From NCBI GenBank assembly GCA_910584295.1, contig CAJTYR010000002.1, positions 124,001 to 188,000 of the forward strand: a stretch of 64,000 nt of DNA, read 5' to 3'. The DNA is from an uncultured Christensenella sp. GTDB taxonomy: Bacteria > Bacillota > Clostridia > Christensenellales > UBA1242. Below, piece after piece: positions 29,301 to 37,949 of this stretch (within the stretch, counting starts at the first letter, position 1; every line of letters begins with the position of its first letter). Under the pieces are notes generated by a model. The model did not search any database. It was not told the DNA's origin and saw only the letters and a list, made by a program, of their open reading frames with translations. The translations under genes were made by a program, and so were the position numbers.

Positions 29301-32300
29301 AATCGTGCAAATGTCAACATCTATGGTGAATATAAAGTTTATCTTTATGCAAGTGAACTTGAATATGGTGTAAGTTCTATGTTTAGGATTATGCTTTCTG
29401 AAGCCGAGATAAATTTTGTGGACATCACAAACTATTCAAATCAAAAAGATTTGTCTGTTGCAGATGAAATTGTTGTTCCTTCTCAAACTGGACTTCTTGA
29501 AATTGCTGTTGATCCAGTTGAAGCAACATTTAACAAAATTGAAATTTCAAACAGTGAACTTAACTATCAAAAAGGTGCGACTGAAGCTTCTCTGCTCTTT
29601 GTGTATGAGAAGAATTCAGAGGACGGAGTTGAGTTTGTTGCAGCACAGAATTTCGGTGTGTATCAAAATGGAAAACTTTCATTTACATATCAAGATATGG
29701 TCAACTATTTTGAAACATTGAATGATGAATTCAATAGAAAAAATGGTGTTTTAAACAAGAATGATAAAAACTATCAAAAATTTGTAGATTATATTGGAAA
29801 AGTCTATGTTTCATATTATATGCCTTCTCTTAATGTTGACGATGGAGTCAAAGTTGGATTTGATTTATCTGTTTACTATGGAAAAGACAATATAAGACAA
29901 GACAATCACATCAATCTTATTACAAAACTTGGAAGCTATGCAAGGCTTAAGTTTGATGACAAAAATGAGGCAAATGGGGCTGTTTATGTTGCAAGAGGAT
30001 TGACTTATGGGCTTTCTATGGAATCTTATGGTTTCTCTAATGATCAAATTTCCGTTGCTGTGAAAGTTGATGGCCGTCCAGACAATTCTTTGGCAGAGAT
30101 TTCTGGTGGAAATGGAAAGTATACTCTTTCAATCAGTTCAGATTCAATCAATTATGGTGGAAGCGATGATCCAGGAAGAAAAATTGAAATAGTTACAACA
30201 GCAGAAAAATTTGTTGACAATCAGCCTATTAAAACGGAAAGTGTTTTGACAGTTTATATCATGGAGTATGTCCTTAATTATGTCTATGTCACCGGAGTGA
30301 ATGAAGATATTGTAAAGGGGATGGAAGATGGAATTATTCACACTGCTGTAGGAAATCCTTATGAGCTTCAATTTGAAATCAGTCCATTCCTTGAATATGA
30401 CAGTTCAAACAGCACAATCATCGAAGAGGTTGAAGTGTTTGTTGAAGAGATGACAAAAAATATTGAATGGGCAGTCTATTATAATGAAACAAAAGATGTG
30501 CTTGAAAATGAAAAGGTGATAAGAACTGATTATTTCAACATAAATTCTCAAACAGTGACCCCACTTCGTATTTATAATCCAGAGACAAATCTCTATCATT
30601 TCTCTGCGAAATCTTATTATCGCATTGAAAATGGAACTTATTCATATTCAAGTATCGCAACTGGTGCAAACGAAATGTATACCGAATTTGCATTTAAGGT
30701 TCACGAACAAAGCACTCAAGACAGTCCTATACCAGTTGAGAGTTATGAAGATTTTGTTGCTATGAAAGATGGCGAATGGTATATCTTGCTTAAAGATATC
30801 ACATTGCCAAGCAGTGAAGTTGCGTCTGTTTTTGGCGGAACACAATTTAAGCCATTGACTGCTAAACTTGCTGGTTTTGATGGGAATGGTTATCGCATCA
30901 ACATGGCTGGAACTTATGAATATCTTGACGACTCAAACATAGGTTTGTTTGAATCTGTTCCTGATGGTATGATTTTGCAAAATGTTGACATTTGTGTTGC
31001 CACAGACACTGTGATCAAAACAAATCAATCTGGATTTAATGTTGGTCTTTTGACTGCTTCTAATGAGGGAGTTATAACAAATTGTGAAGTGTACTCTCAA
31101 TCAAATTCAAGTTTGTCTGTTGTTGCTCCAAGTGAAGCTAGTTCTGCTTATGTTGGTGGTCTTGTTGGAAACAACTCTGGACACATCACTCATTCAAGAT
31201 CAAAAGTGAACATCAGAGCTGATGTCAATGTTGCTGGCTTTGTTGGACAAAACTCTGGAAAGATTGCAAGTTCATTCTTTATGGGGGCAAGCATCAAAAA
31301 CCAGAGAACTGGTGGAACATCCGAGTATACTGCAGGTTTTGCTGTTGCAAACAGCGGTGAGATTTATACTTCTTATGTGAGCGGTGATCCTTCTGAATCT
31401 GGTCTTGACGAACATGTATACTATCAAGGCTCGCAAGACTCAATTGAGTCAAGTAATAACATTGCTGGGTTTGTATATACAAATACTGGAAATGTGCATG
31501 ATTGTTATTCAAATATTGCAATTAAGCAAAGTGGTGCTTTCTCTGCTGGATTTATTTTTGAGAACTCTGGGCTTATTGAAAGAAGCTTTTCAACAAGTGT
31601 GCTTGGGAGCAATCAAACTTCAAACTATGGCTTTATGAGAACAAACAATATTGGCACAACAGAAGGTCTTGTTGAAGATTGTTTCTATCTTTCAGATGTT
31701 GGAATAAATGTCAGCATTGGAACTATTGTGCAAAATGAAAGGCTTGATCTTTCAAAACTTACTATAGTAGACTTTATGGATATCGACAACTTTAAGAATT
31801 TTGTTGTTGAAGAAGGAAGAAATATCAATTCTGTTTGGTTCTTCTCAAGATCAAGTGCAAATCCAATAAACTTCAATGGCTCTATCTTTGATTTGAACAG
31901 GCCTGAGTTGGTTGCTGCAAATATTGAAGCGACTTCCATGAGACAACTTGACAGAACTGAAGCTGTGGTTGATCCAGAAACCGGAATGTCTTCTGTGAGA
32001 TATATTTATACTTATGTGCCAGGAAATCCTGCTTTGGGTACGGCGGAAAATCCAATTTTGATTTATGATGCAACGACAATGGAAGATTATATCGTTCGTC
32101 AAAACAATGGTGCCGGATATAATTATGGTTATTACAGATTGATTAATGATATTGACTACGCCGAATTTGAAAGCAACAGCAAACTCTATCAAACAAAGTT
32201 TATGGGGTATATTGAAGGAAACTTCATGGAAATTGATGGGCTTTCCCTCATTTCAAGTGCTAAAATGAATTACAGTGGTTTGTTTGCTGAAGTTGGAAGA

Positions 32301-33965
32301 TCTTCTCTTTCAGGGGCGGTTGGAACTCTTATGAATTTCACAATCAGACCAATTTCGGCTTCATTTGCAAACACAAATGTTGTTGGTGGAATCACTGGAA
32401 GACTTGATGGTGGAACTATTGTCAATGTGAGAATCGAAAATGCTTCCGATGGAAAGGTTGTTGTTTCTGGTATTAACATAGTTGGTGGTGCTGTTGGAAT
32501 TGCAATTGGAGACTATAAGATTCAAAACCTTTATTCTCAAGTAAGTGCAAAAGCGAAAAATTTAAGTGGTGACGATACAAACCATTTCAATGAAGCAAAT
32601 GTCAATTTTGATGATTGCTCTATGGCAGGCTCGGTTGTTGGTGTTGTCAGCGGAAGAGGAAGAATCTTCAATACTGTGACTGACACCTCTGTTTCTGTTC
32701 TTGCAACAAAAGCTGGACTTGTTTTTGGTGTTGTTGATTCAGAAGCGAATGTTGAAAAAGTTAGATTGACTGTTTTTGATGATATGATTGTCAATGCTCA
32801 TTCTTATGGTGGGCTTGTTGTCGGAGAGGTAAAAGGTCACATGACCGACATTGAGGTTGTTGGTGATTCTGGTGCAGCATTTAAAAACTTTATGAATACT
32901 CCATATTATTCTGTTGCGATAGGTGGTATTGCTGGAATTATGAGTGGTGGAGAGATGAGTGATGTCTCAATGATGCAAAGCATTGAGATAAGCACTGAAA
33001 GTGATAGTGTTGAAGATCCTCCATATCTAGGTGGTGTTGTCGGAGTAATTTCTGAAGTATCAATCCTTAAAAATCTTAATGTTGTTGGAAATATGACTGG
33101 TTTCAATTATGTTGGTGGTATTGTCGGAGCAATCATTGAAGTTGTTGGACAGGTTAATTTTGAAAATGTTAATTTTGCTGGAAAACTTGTTGGACAAGGT
33201 CATAATATTGAAGCCTTGGGAATTGGAGGACTTGCTGGAAAAGTCGGAGACGGAAACACTGGAGACAATTCAACCTTCAATCTTACAAGCAGTATTCTTG
33301 TCTTTGAAAAGACAAAAGATGAAAGTATCTATGTTAAGACAAATGATACTTCAGCAGATCCCGATAAGCAATACTACACTCTTTCAAATGGAAATTATAC
33401 AAAAGTAAACGGAACCCCAAGTGGCGATATTTCAAATTATTACGAATTGACTTCAAAAACATATTATAAACTTGTGGAAGATGAATATGTTGCGCTTAAT
33501 GCGGAAGAACTTAAACAAAGCGAAATAGGTGAATACTATGAAAGGGTTTATAGAAAGAACGCTTTCAACACCTCAGTGGGGGCAACAGTATACACTTATG
33601 GAAAGAGTTCTGAGATGAGAATTGGAGCAATTGTCGGAGAGAATACTGGAAGAGGGAGCAGTTTTGTTGCGGATACAAACTCAAGAATGGCAGGTGAAGT
33701 GAATTCTTATGAAATGTCTTCTGTTCTTGAGCAGGGGACGGCAACACTCAAAGTTGTTGAGAAAGTGGAAAATTCAAAGAAAGAAGTTGTGGTTGAAAAT
33801 TCCAATTCAAATGCAATCAGAACTTCTTCAATTGAAGGCAGGGAGTGTAAGTTCTATTGCGATGTAAAATTCTATTGTCCAATTTCTGACAATGTTGACA
33901 TATCACATAGACTTACAGTGCTTAACATTGGTGATGCTGACTTGAAGCTTGCAGAAAAAATCTAG
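23301..33965 (+). CDS. giant GLUG/Ig-like lipoprotein, 3554 residues
   Basis: The start follows AAAAGGATGCT. A lipoprotein signal ends with lipobox FSGC (C28), so the chain should be lipid-anchored and extend outwards. A Big2/Ig-like segment begins at residue 35 (VSSVELEVGETADVVF). Long beta-rich stretches follow, then three GLUG/beta-helix blocks, at roughly 1116-1466, 2473-2800 and 2910-3330. Two of them open with the classic lead-in (VIETAEDVLEIN, ILIYDATTMEDY). Near 3335-3415 a short tyrosine-rich module repeats a YYxL/YxKV pattern. There is no C-terminal sorting signal. It probably acts as an adhesin or envelope component. Pairing with the VirB4-type ATPase suggests, but does not show, that the ATPase helps export or assemble it. 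Confidence 0.9.
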   Translation: MTKIFRNVLISICGAFAFLFAGIFFSGCKVDYSKISLVSNVSSVELEVGETADVVFTIKNYKKGFSNKISVGSRSDETESIFEVPSSSIKYLKNDQVRVTIKAIAGGHGQLHVKTLEGKKECFVDVSVTQYSTSMSSRDGLSYVSNDTNFTPSPSMFDFDLHTTYTKLSHFYFSSRVDFDEKAFKIDSIDEENGTLRGFDGSGGELVGDIIRYDVAKLEKEGEINKLKLFSNGQLVHEFEALPNNFKTISIYDYSVDNPNYEEILFAFSDVYVLPSLNVKVSGGYLNEKTGEVDFKPIDEDRIVIVPNSTADFDMRHYILKMEMISAVVDSKITFKKETSNNFVDVDLYDEFMDVEENSGDVVHYWKISQNSQIQNSTDLTFSVFYDLAKEVTDENVNTTLSYQIDIEIAPTAVMVNGTSEPQTFYLYNEYENDRFGWQEVLVDVVSGFNSSPNFDGVYFTFDQANIDVKYGDNDIVVSGNSRLYKDLSKSFYIRGKGDLGNQDALNATVVVHLVSDILPNELTLNLNCVIIKGATAILRSEDYPLSERSRFVLDADAGPKQFNVQLYADQMFQDVTYRCQSTKSVVLIEVDKNHPYIESAGRFFLNLTITPVDVGDSVYTLYLDNGTSTSISFSVVKTLQPETTRVFLLDAGNDAVSHFEYSRKDDAEFDNVLSLEILNNSNKENITFGSVAYIGFSANVKAGGISNSSSEGQIVSVSQSHGDYRLTTLANGNDLITFTLKGEVVEDFATVSRELEIFVYVSSYSRVDEFYLLNGSARAMENVVYYGSNTNLNDKTVVLSTVVNSQNSSNFNQYFFNENFAEIFDSENLIDGEEGFTYNLTGDEYYTSLQKEKFDKKFVYFYALRPNDMAVAGGVATKIEITKYWIDNGKNEELTKTIEVVSSNGLMFFANDFSYEKKDGDTTIATYEVKFSNIYNVGYYGTFDIETLTYVNSYDTSSISFVLEANISQRGLTRSFNARITSQQFISVDNISLASSLSELNLSSKKLTHTFGAYIYPSNATNKRVIAQFIPSSDYNTDNNLNVSLVDCVVQEGESGVYTITVSCENFYKYCNDRNIKIEELTDDLSGRLYIFPAEWGSSYTTLGGKEAIVIDVQYCNGSEKNPYVIETAEDVLEINSNEMMLKSHYKLATIIDMSSVSHALPIGVLNGENGFRLVGFSGSIIGTTSQAGITNIAVSNNNFYAEVDGTIYAGLFAQVGGESVDDAGQRAKIENVSFSGKVDLQADKTAYVSVLTARNKGKLENVGVTIYESTITAQDAVMFGGVTGENFGYIVQNFTAYDGSNYNDTKPSIYNGLVSKNLVYFDEFVNIVTESKNVYAGGIAGVSYGTIERITSEKETYKLYGYSAYSAMTRINVAGNVSATTEVYVGGAVGKVSNEKTSSKIFGSTSVIDNKVGGLLVGGQISTDEIVGDVRDAIGGIVGFAKTDNVRVVSIVENVSRIFVRGTYYVGGIAGFDSYLQNANRVNFGANNKLEAVDGGAIAYEASMLIKASEVNNYSEKLTNGQPNPNPKEVFYAIGNAMTVNRDYTTTGGKFSAISYVKRSKLEGVVSSTNSSTNDYYGDYIVLKNDGTAFSYEFEKRDVSLGTAESEYQMKLDSKTEGGQSVNVYLMYYFAATGRLNGESETLIKDEISRLNYITPNSKFYPFSLTSQDVSISSGSTEISVDVNGNLTVKNVGLAYITLNSILNVKEQQKIYLYIVNYFDKDFDFSIFHTRPSSSGVNVVNGSSVNIYGNTNTSVYLVPSYELKKIVGEDGVVTSPVTADGESFSISKNGVLNFRNVSYVLAKNTQLFAEAEAENESNYSVVQVNKQTIIFAKSDKADEYEGEFVGDYYLLKPTLKIAFSIGDVEYVYSYVLSDKASISVEVRYKDAAESINPSASTISIKTNEPYSDSISVKSTNADEVLFYEIFQVIDGEQELIQSRMPNSMNEFINIDGSVNLEKWQTYINTINNENDLFGFNFIKNQNVFEYSCRVNDMSKRFLNRANVNIYGEYKVYLYASELEYGVSSMFRIMLSEAEINFVDITNYSNQKDLSVADEIVVPSQTGLLEIAVDPVEATFNKIEISNSELNYQKGATEASLLFVYEKNSEDGVEFVAAQNFGVYQNGKLSFTYQDMVNYFETLNDEFNRKNGVLNKNDKNYQKFVDYIGKVYVSYYMPSLNVDDGVKVGFDLSVYYGKDNIRQDNHINLITKLGSYARLKFDDKNEANGAVYVARGLTYGLSMESYGFSNDQISVAVKVDGRPDNSLAEISGGNGKYTLSISSDSINYGGSDDPGRKIEIVTTAEKFVDNQPIKTESVLTVYIMEYVLNYVYVTGVNEDIVKGMEDGIIHTAVGNPYELQFEISPFLEYDSSNSTIIEEVEVFVEEMTKNIEWAVYYNETKDVLENEKVIRTDYFNINSQTVTPLRIYNPETNLYHFSAKSYYRIENGTYSYSSIATGANEMYTEFAFKVHEQSTQDSPIPVESYEDFVAMKDGEWYILLKDITLPSSEVASVFGGTQFKPLTAKLAGFDGNGYRINMAGTYEYLDDSNIGLFESVPDGMILQNVDICVATDTVIKTNQSGFNVGLLTASNEGVITNCEVYSQSNSSLSVVAPSEASSAYVGGLVGNNSGHITHSRSKVNIRADVNVAGFVGQNSGKIASSFFMGASIKNQRTGGTSEYTAGFAVANSGEIYTSYVSGDPSESGLDEHVYYQGSQDSIESSNNIAGFVYTNTGNVHDCYSNIAIKQSGAFSAGFIFENSGLIERSFSTSVLGSNQTSNYGFMRTNNIGTTEGLVEDCFYLSDVGINVSIGTIVQNERLDLSKLTIVDFMDIDNFKNFVVEEGRNINSVWFFSRSSANPINFNGSIFDLNRPELVAANIEATSMRQLDRTEAVVDPETGMSSVRYIYTYVPGNPALGTAENPILIYDATTMEDYIVRQNNGAGYNYGYYRLINDIDYAEFESNSKLYQTKFMGYIEGNFMEIDGLSLISSAKMNYSGLFAEVGRSSLSGAVGTLMNFTIRPISASFANTNVVGGITGRLDGGTIVNVRIENASDGKVVVSGINIVGGAVGIAIGDYKIQNLYSQVSAKAKNLSGDDTNHFNEANVNFDDCSMAGSVVGVVSGRGRIFNTVTDTSVSVLATKAGLVFGVVDSEANVEKVRLTVFDDMIVNAHSYGGLVVGEVKGHMTDIEVVGDSGAAFKNFMNTPYYSVAIGGIAGIMSGGEMSDVSMMQSIEISTESDSVEDPPYLGGVVGVISEVSILKNLNVVGNMTGFNYVGGIVGAIIEVVGQVNFENVNFAGKLVGQGHNIEALGIGGLAGKVGDGNTGDNSTFNLTSSILVFEKTKDESIYVKTNDTSADPDKQYYTLSNGNYTKVNGTPSGDISNYYELTSKTYYKLVEDEYVALNAEELKQSEIGEYYERVYRKNAFNTSVGATVYTYGKSSEMRIGAIVGENTGRGSSFVADTNSRMAGEVNSYEMSSVLEQGTATLKVVEKVENSKKEVVVENSNSNAIRTSSIEGRECKFYCDVKFYCPISDNVDISHRLTVLNIGDADLKLAEKI

Positions 33966-33968
33966 AAA

Positions 33969-33997
33969 GAGGCGAGAAGAAATTCTCGTCTTTTTTG
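33969..33997 (+). terminator. terminator of the giant lipoprotein operon
   Basis: GGCGAGAA-gaaa-TTCTCGTC (one G-T pair) followed by six T. Confidence 0.85.
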
Positions 33998-34026
33998 TTT
34001 AAATTAAAAAAAATGGTTAAAAATGT

Positions 34027-34056
34027 TTGCATAAACGACCTGATTTGTGCTAATAT
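34027..34056 (+). promoter_or_regulatory. rpoB promoter 1
   Basis: TTGCAT (34027-34032), 18 bp, TAATAT (34051-34056) preceded by TGC. Confidence 0.65.
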
Positions 34057-34103
34057 CTTGATATAAATATTTTTGAAAATTTTAGATTTATTTTGAAAAT
34101 CTA

Positions 34104-34132
34104 TTGACTTTTTGCGCTTTTAATGATAAAAT
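34104..34132 (+). promoter_or_regulatory. rpoB promoter 2
   Basis: TTGACT (34104-34109), 17 bp, TAAAAT (34127-34132) preceded by TGA. Predicted start near 34139, giving a leader of about 109 bases. Confidence 0.8.
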
Positions 34133-34186
34133 AAGAAAGTTAATTGGCATTATGTTGAGAAATATCTACCATTTTTAACTTAAAAT

Positions 34187-34226
34187 GAGGATTAAGGGGG
34201 CTTTTCGCCCTCTAGTCCTCTTTTTT
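34187..34226 (+). promoter_or_regulatory. rpoB leader attenuator (intrinsic terminator in the 5' UTR)
   Basis: GAGGA-tta-AGGGGGC stem pairs with GCCCTCT-ag-TCCTC, followed by six T. It sits downstream of both promoters and 21 bases upstream of the rpoB ATG, so read-through must be regulated or partial. It is a good candidate for control of RNA polymerase synthesis by attenuation. Confidence 0.75.
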
Positions 34227-34247
34227 AAATTTTACAGGAGAGTGATT

Positions 34248-37200
34248 ATGTCAGATTTTTTGAAAGAACAGAAATTCGGAAAAGCAAAAAGATATACCTT
34301 TGCAAAACTCAAGGATTATCTTGATGTTCCACCACTTCTTGAAATCCAAAGAAGGAGTTTCAAAGATTTTATTGAAAACGGCATTAAGGAAGTCCTTGAT
34401 GAGTTTTCTCCAATCGTTGACTATTCAGGAAAAGCTAAACTTTATTTTCTTGAACCAATCATTGATGCAAAACCAAAGTATGACAAGAAAGAATGTAAGA
34501 GAAGAAGTGTGACTTATTCTGTTCCACTCAATGTCAAGGCACGTTTTGTTGTTGAAGAGACTGGTCAAGCTGTCGAAGATGTTGTTTTCCTTGGAGATAT
34601 TCCTTTCATGACAGAGGATTGCTCTTTCATTTTCAATGGTGTTGAAAGAGTTGTGGTTAACCAAATCATCAAATCTCCAAACTATTATTTGTTGAAAGAT
34701 AAAGCAAATGACAACTCAACTCTTCATGGTCAAATCATTCCAAAGCGTGGTATGTATATTGAATTTGAGCAAGGTGCAAACGAAGTTTTGAAAGTTGTGC
34801 TTGACCGAAGAAATAAAATCACTCTTGGACTTTTCCTTAAGTGCTTTGGATATAGTGCTGAAGAGATTTCAAAACTCTTTGGTGGACACAGACTCATCAA
34901 AAATGTTTTGGAAAAAGAAACTCAAAACACTCAAGAAGAGGCTTTGATTGAATTTGCAAAGAAAACTAGACCTGCAGATGTCCCTTCTGCGGAGACAACA
35001 AGAAGTTATCTCAATCTTTGGTTCTTCTCTGAACAATGGTATAACCTTTCAAGAGTTGGAAGATACAACCTCAACAAGAAACTCTCAATTGAAAAGAGAG
35101 TGCTTGGACATGTTTTGGCAGAGGATGTCATCTCTCCAGATGGCGAACTTATCGCAAAGGCTGGCACAGAAGCAACTGAAGAAATTGCTCATAAAATCAA
35201 AGCAAGTGGCGTGAACGAAGTATGGATTCAACTTCCAGAAAAGAAATACCTGATGCGTGGAAACAACAGAGTTAGACTTTCTGATGTGTTCCCTTGCGAC
35301 GAAAAAGAATTGGGAATTTTGGAAGAAGTTTACTATCCAGTGCTTGCTGAAATTTTGAAAGATAACAAGACAAAAGACAAGCGCATGCAAGCAATCAAAG
35401 AACATGCAAAAGATTTGATGATTACAACTCTTACAATGGATGATATTTTGGCTTCAATCAGCATGTATCTTGATTGTCTTGAAGATTTGTGTAAGACTGA
35501 CAAGATTGAACACTTGTCAAACAAGAGAATTGCAACTGTTGGGGAGTTGTTCTATGATCACTTCCGTTCTGGCGTCACAAGACTTGTCGCAAATGTCAGA
35601 GAAACTTTGCAAGGGAAAGAACTTTCTGAAGTTACTCCAAGACAGATTGTAAATCCAAAAGCAATCAACAGAGCACTTCGTGATTTTGTGGCTTCTTCAC
35701 AGTTGTCACAACTTATGGATCAAGTTAACCCACTTTCTGGAATCACACAAAAGAGACGTGTGTCTGCTGTTGGTCCTGGAGGTATTAAGAAAGAAAGAGC
35801 TGATGCTGAAGTTCGTGATATTCACTACACAAACTATGGACGTATCTGCCCAATTGAAACTCCAGAAGGACAAGCAATTGGACTTGTTAACACTCTTACA
35901 AGTTATGCAAAAGTGAATGAATATGGTTTCCTTGAAACTCCTTATAGAAGAGTTAATAAAGAAACAGGTGTTGTTTCAAACAAATGCGAATATTATATGG
36001 CTGACATTGAGGATACTGCTTATATTGCTCAAGCAACGGAACCTCTTGATGAAAATGGAAGATTTGTCAACAAGAGAGTAATTTGCAGACACAAAGACTA
36101 TGCAATTGAAGTGCCAGCAAGTCAAGTTGATTTGGTAGACGCTTCTCCAAGACAATTCATTTCTGTTGCTACTTCTCTTATTCCATTTGTAAACAGCAAC
36201 GAAGCAAACCGTGCGCTTATGGGTGCAAACATGCAGAGACAGGCTGTTCCTCTTCTTAAACCAGAATCTCCAATCGTTGGAACTGGTATGGAAGCAACTG
36301 TTGCTCATGATTGTGGATATACTCAACTCGCAAGAAATGATGGTGAGGTAACTTATGTGAGTGCTGATGAAGTCAGAATTATGACTACTGAAGGCACAGA
36401 AGATATTTATGAACTTATCAAGTTTGATAAAACAAACGATGAAACTTGTTTCAACCAAAAACCTTGTGTTAAGAAAGGTGAAAAAGTTAAGAAAGGTGAT
36501 GTAATCATTGATGGTTACTCAACTGAAAACGGAGAATTGGCTCTTGGAAAGAATGTCCTTGTTGGCTATATGAACTGGGAAGGTTACAACTATGAAGACG
36601 CTATTCTCATCAACGAGAGACTTGTGAAGGAAGATGTCTTCACTTCAATATGCCTCAAAGTTGAAGAACTTAAGTGCAGAACAACAAAACTTGGTGATGA
36701 AGTTATCACAAGAGATATTCCAAACCTTGGTGAAGATGCTCTTAAGAATTTGGATGAAAACGGAATTGTCAGAGTTGGTGCTGAAGTTAGACCAGGGGAT
36801 ATCTTGGTTGGAAAGGTTACTCCAAAGGGTGAGACAGAACTCTCTCCTGAAGAAAGACTCCTTCGTGCCATCTTTGGCGAAAAGGCAAGAGAAGTTCGTG
36901 ACACATCTCTTCGTGTTCAACATGGTAAGGGTGGTGTCATTGTAGATGTTCAAGTGTTCAGCAGAAAGAACAAAGATGAGCTTGAACCTGGTGTTAACGA
37001 ACTTGTGAAAGTTACTATTGCTCAAAAGAGAAAACTTTCAGTCGGCGATAAGATGGCTGGGCGTTATGGAAACAAAGGATGTATCTCAATTGTTATGCCA
37101 GAATCTGATATGCCTTTCATGGCAAATGGTCGTCCACTTGACATTGTGCTTAACCCACTTGGTGTTCCTTCTCGTATGAACTTGGGACAAGTTTTGGAAG

Positions 37201-37949
37201 TTCACCTTGGACTTGTTGCTGGTTCTCTCGGCTGGAAGGTGGCAACTCCTTCATTTGACGGAGCTGATGCTGAAAAAATCCAGACACTTCTTAAAGAAAA
37301 CAACTTCCCAGAAAATGGAAAGGTTCAACTTTATGATGGAAGAACTGGTGAGCCATTTGAAAACAAAACAACTGTTGGTATGAAATATATGCTTAAACTT
37401 AATCACATGGTTGACAGCAAAATTCATGCTCGTTCAATTGGACCTTACTCTGTTATCACTCAACAACCACTTGGAGGAAAAGCTCTCTTTGGTGGACAAA
37501 GATTTGGTGAAATGGAAGTTTGGGCTTTGGAAGCTTATGGTGCATCTCATGTGCTTCAAGAAATGCTTACAGTAAAATCCGATGATGTTGTTGGAAGAGT
37601 TAAGACTTTTGAAGCTATTGTCAAAGGTCAACCAATCGCAGAACCTGGAATTCCAGAATCATTTAAAGTTTTGGTTAAGGAATTGCAAGCTCTTGCTCTT
37701 GATGTTAAGATTTTGACAGAAAACGATGAAGAGATTGATCTCCCAGAGCTTTCTCAAGACGAACAAGACAAGATTGGTCTTGACAATGATGTTGAAAAAG
37801 ATTTGAAGAATGTCACAATTGACATTGATGATATGCTTGCAAATGACGATGGAAAAACTGAAGTTGAAAGCGTGATTGAAGAAGAAACAGCAACTCCAAC
37901 TTTGGAAGATATGGATCTCTTTGATGATTTTGGAGATTTCGACGAATAA
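34248..37949 (+). CDS. rpoB: RNA polymerase beta subunit
   Basis: 1233 residues from the ATG at 34248 (CAGGAGAGTGATT before it). The frame is open further upstream (34185), but that part overlaps the attenuator hairpin. The rifampicin region is conserved (SSQLSQLMDQVNPLSGITQK) except that the residue matching E. coli His526 is Gln (Q501). The catalytic-core blocks GPGGI, NYGRICPIETPEGQ and GDKMAGRYGNKG are present. The acidic C-terminal tail (LEDMDLFDDFGDFDE) is longer than average. Unlike most Bacillota, rplL does not lie directly upstream; the giant lipoprotein does. rpoC follows after a 242-bp structured spacer. Confidence 0.98.
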   Translation: MSDFLKEQKFGKAKRYTFAKLKDYLDVPPLLEIQRRSFKDFIENGIKEVLDEFSPIVDYSGKAKLYFLEPIIDAKPKYDKKECKRRSVTYSVPLNVKARFVVEETGQAVEDVVFLGDIPFMTEDCSFIFNGVERVVVNQIIKSPNYYLLKDKANDNSTLHGQIIPKRGMYIEFEQGANEVLKVVLDRRNKITLGLFLKCFGYSAEEISKLFGGHRLIKNVLEKETQNTQEEALIEFAKKTRPADVPSAETTRSYLNLWFFSEQWYNLSRVGRYNLNKKLSIEKRVLGHVLAEDVISPDGELIAKAGTEATEEIAHKIKASGVNEVWIQLPEKKYLMRGNNRVRLSDVFPCDEKELGILEEVYYPVLAEILKDNKTKDKRMQAIKEHAKDLMITTLTMDDILASISMYLDCLEDLCKTDKIEHLSNKRIATVGELFYDHFRSGVTRLVANVRETLQGKELSEVTPRQIVNPKAINRALRDFVASSQLSQLMDQVNPLSGITQKRRVSAVGPGGIKKERADAEVRDIHYTNYGRICPIETPEGQAIGLVNTLTSYAKVNEYGFLETPYRRVNKETGVVSNKCEYYMADIEDTAYIAQATEPLDENGRFVNKRVICRHKDYAIEVPASQVDLVDASPRQFISVATSLIPFVNSNEANRALMGANMQRQAVPLLKPESPIVGTGMEATVAHDCGYTQLARNDGEVTYVSADEVRIMTTEGTEDIYELIKFDKTNDETCFNQKPCVKKGEKVKKGDVIIDGYSTENGELALGKNVLVGYMNWEGYNYEDAILINERLVKEDVFTSICLKVEELKCRTTKLGDEVITRDIPNLGEDALKNLDENGIVRVGAEVRPGDILVGKVTPKGETELSPEERLLRAIFGEKAREVRDTSLRVQHGKGGVIVDVQVFSRKNKDELEPGVNELVKVTIAQKRKLSVGDKMAGRYGNKGCISIVMPESDMPFMANGRPLDIVLNPLGVPSRMNLGQVLEVHLGLVAGSLGWKVATPSFDGADAEKIQTLLKENNFPENGKVQLYDGRTGEPFENKTTVGMKYMLKLNHMVDSKIHARSIGPYSVITQQPLGGKALFGGQRFGEMEVWALEAYGASHVLQEMLTVKSDDVVGRVKTFEAIVKGQPIAEPGIPESFKVLVKELQALALDVKILTENDEEIDLPELSQDEQDKIGLDNDVEKDLKNVTIDIDDMLANDDGKTEVESVIEEETATPTLEDMDLFDDFGDFDE

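Noticed and set aside
23301..33965. Open frames on the opposite strand and in other frames of the giant gene
   Set aside because: All short, without ribosome binding sites, and overlapping clear GLUG/Ig-like coding sequence.
34185..34247. N-terminal extension of rpoB by 21 residues
   Set aside because: It overlaps the attenuator hairpin, lacks a ribosome binding site, and is not RpoB-like; ATG 34248 has AGGAGAG.
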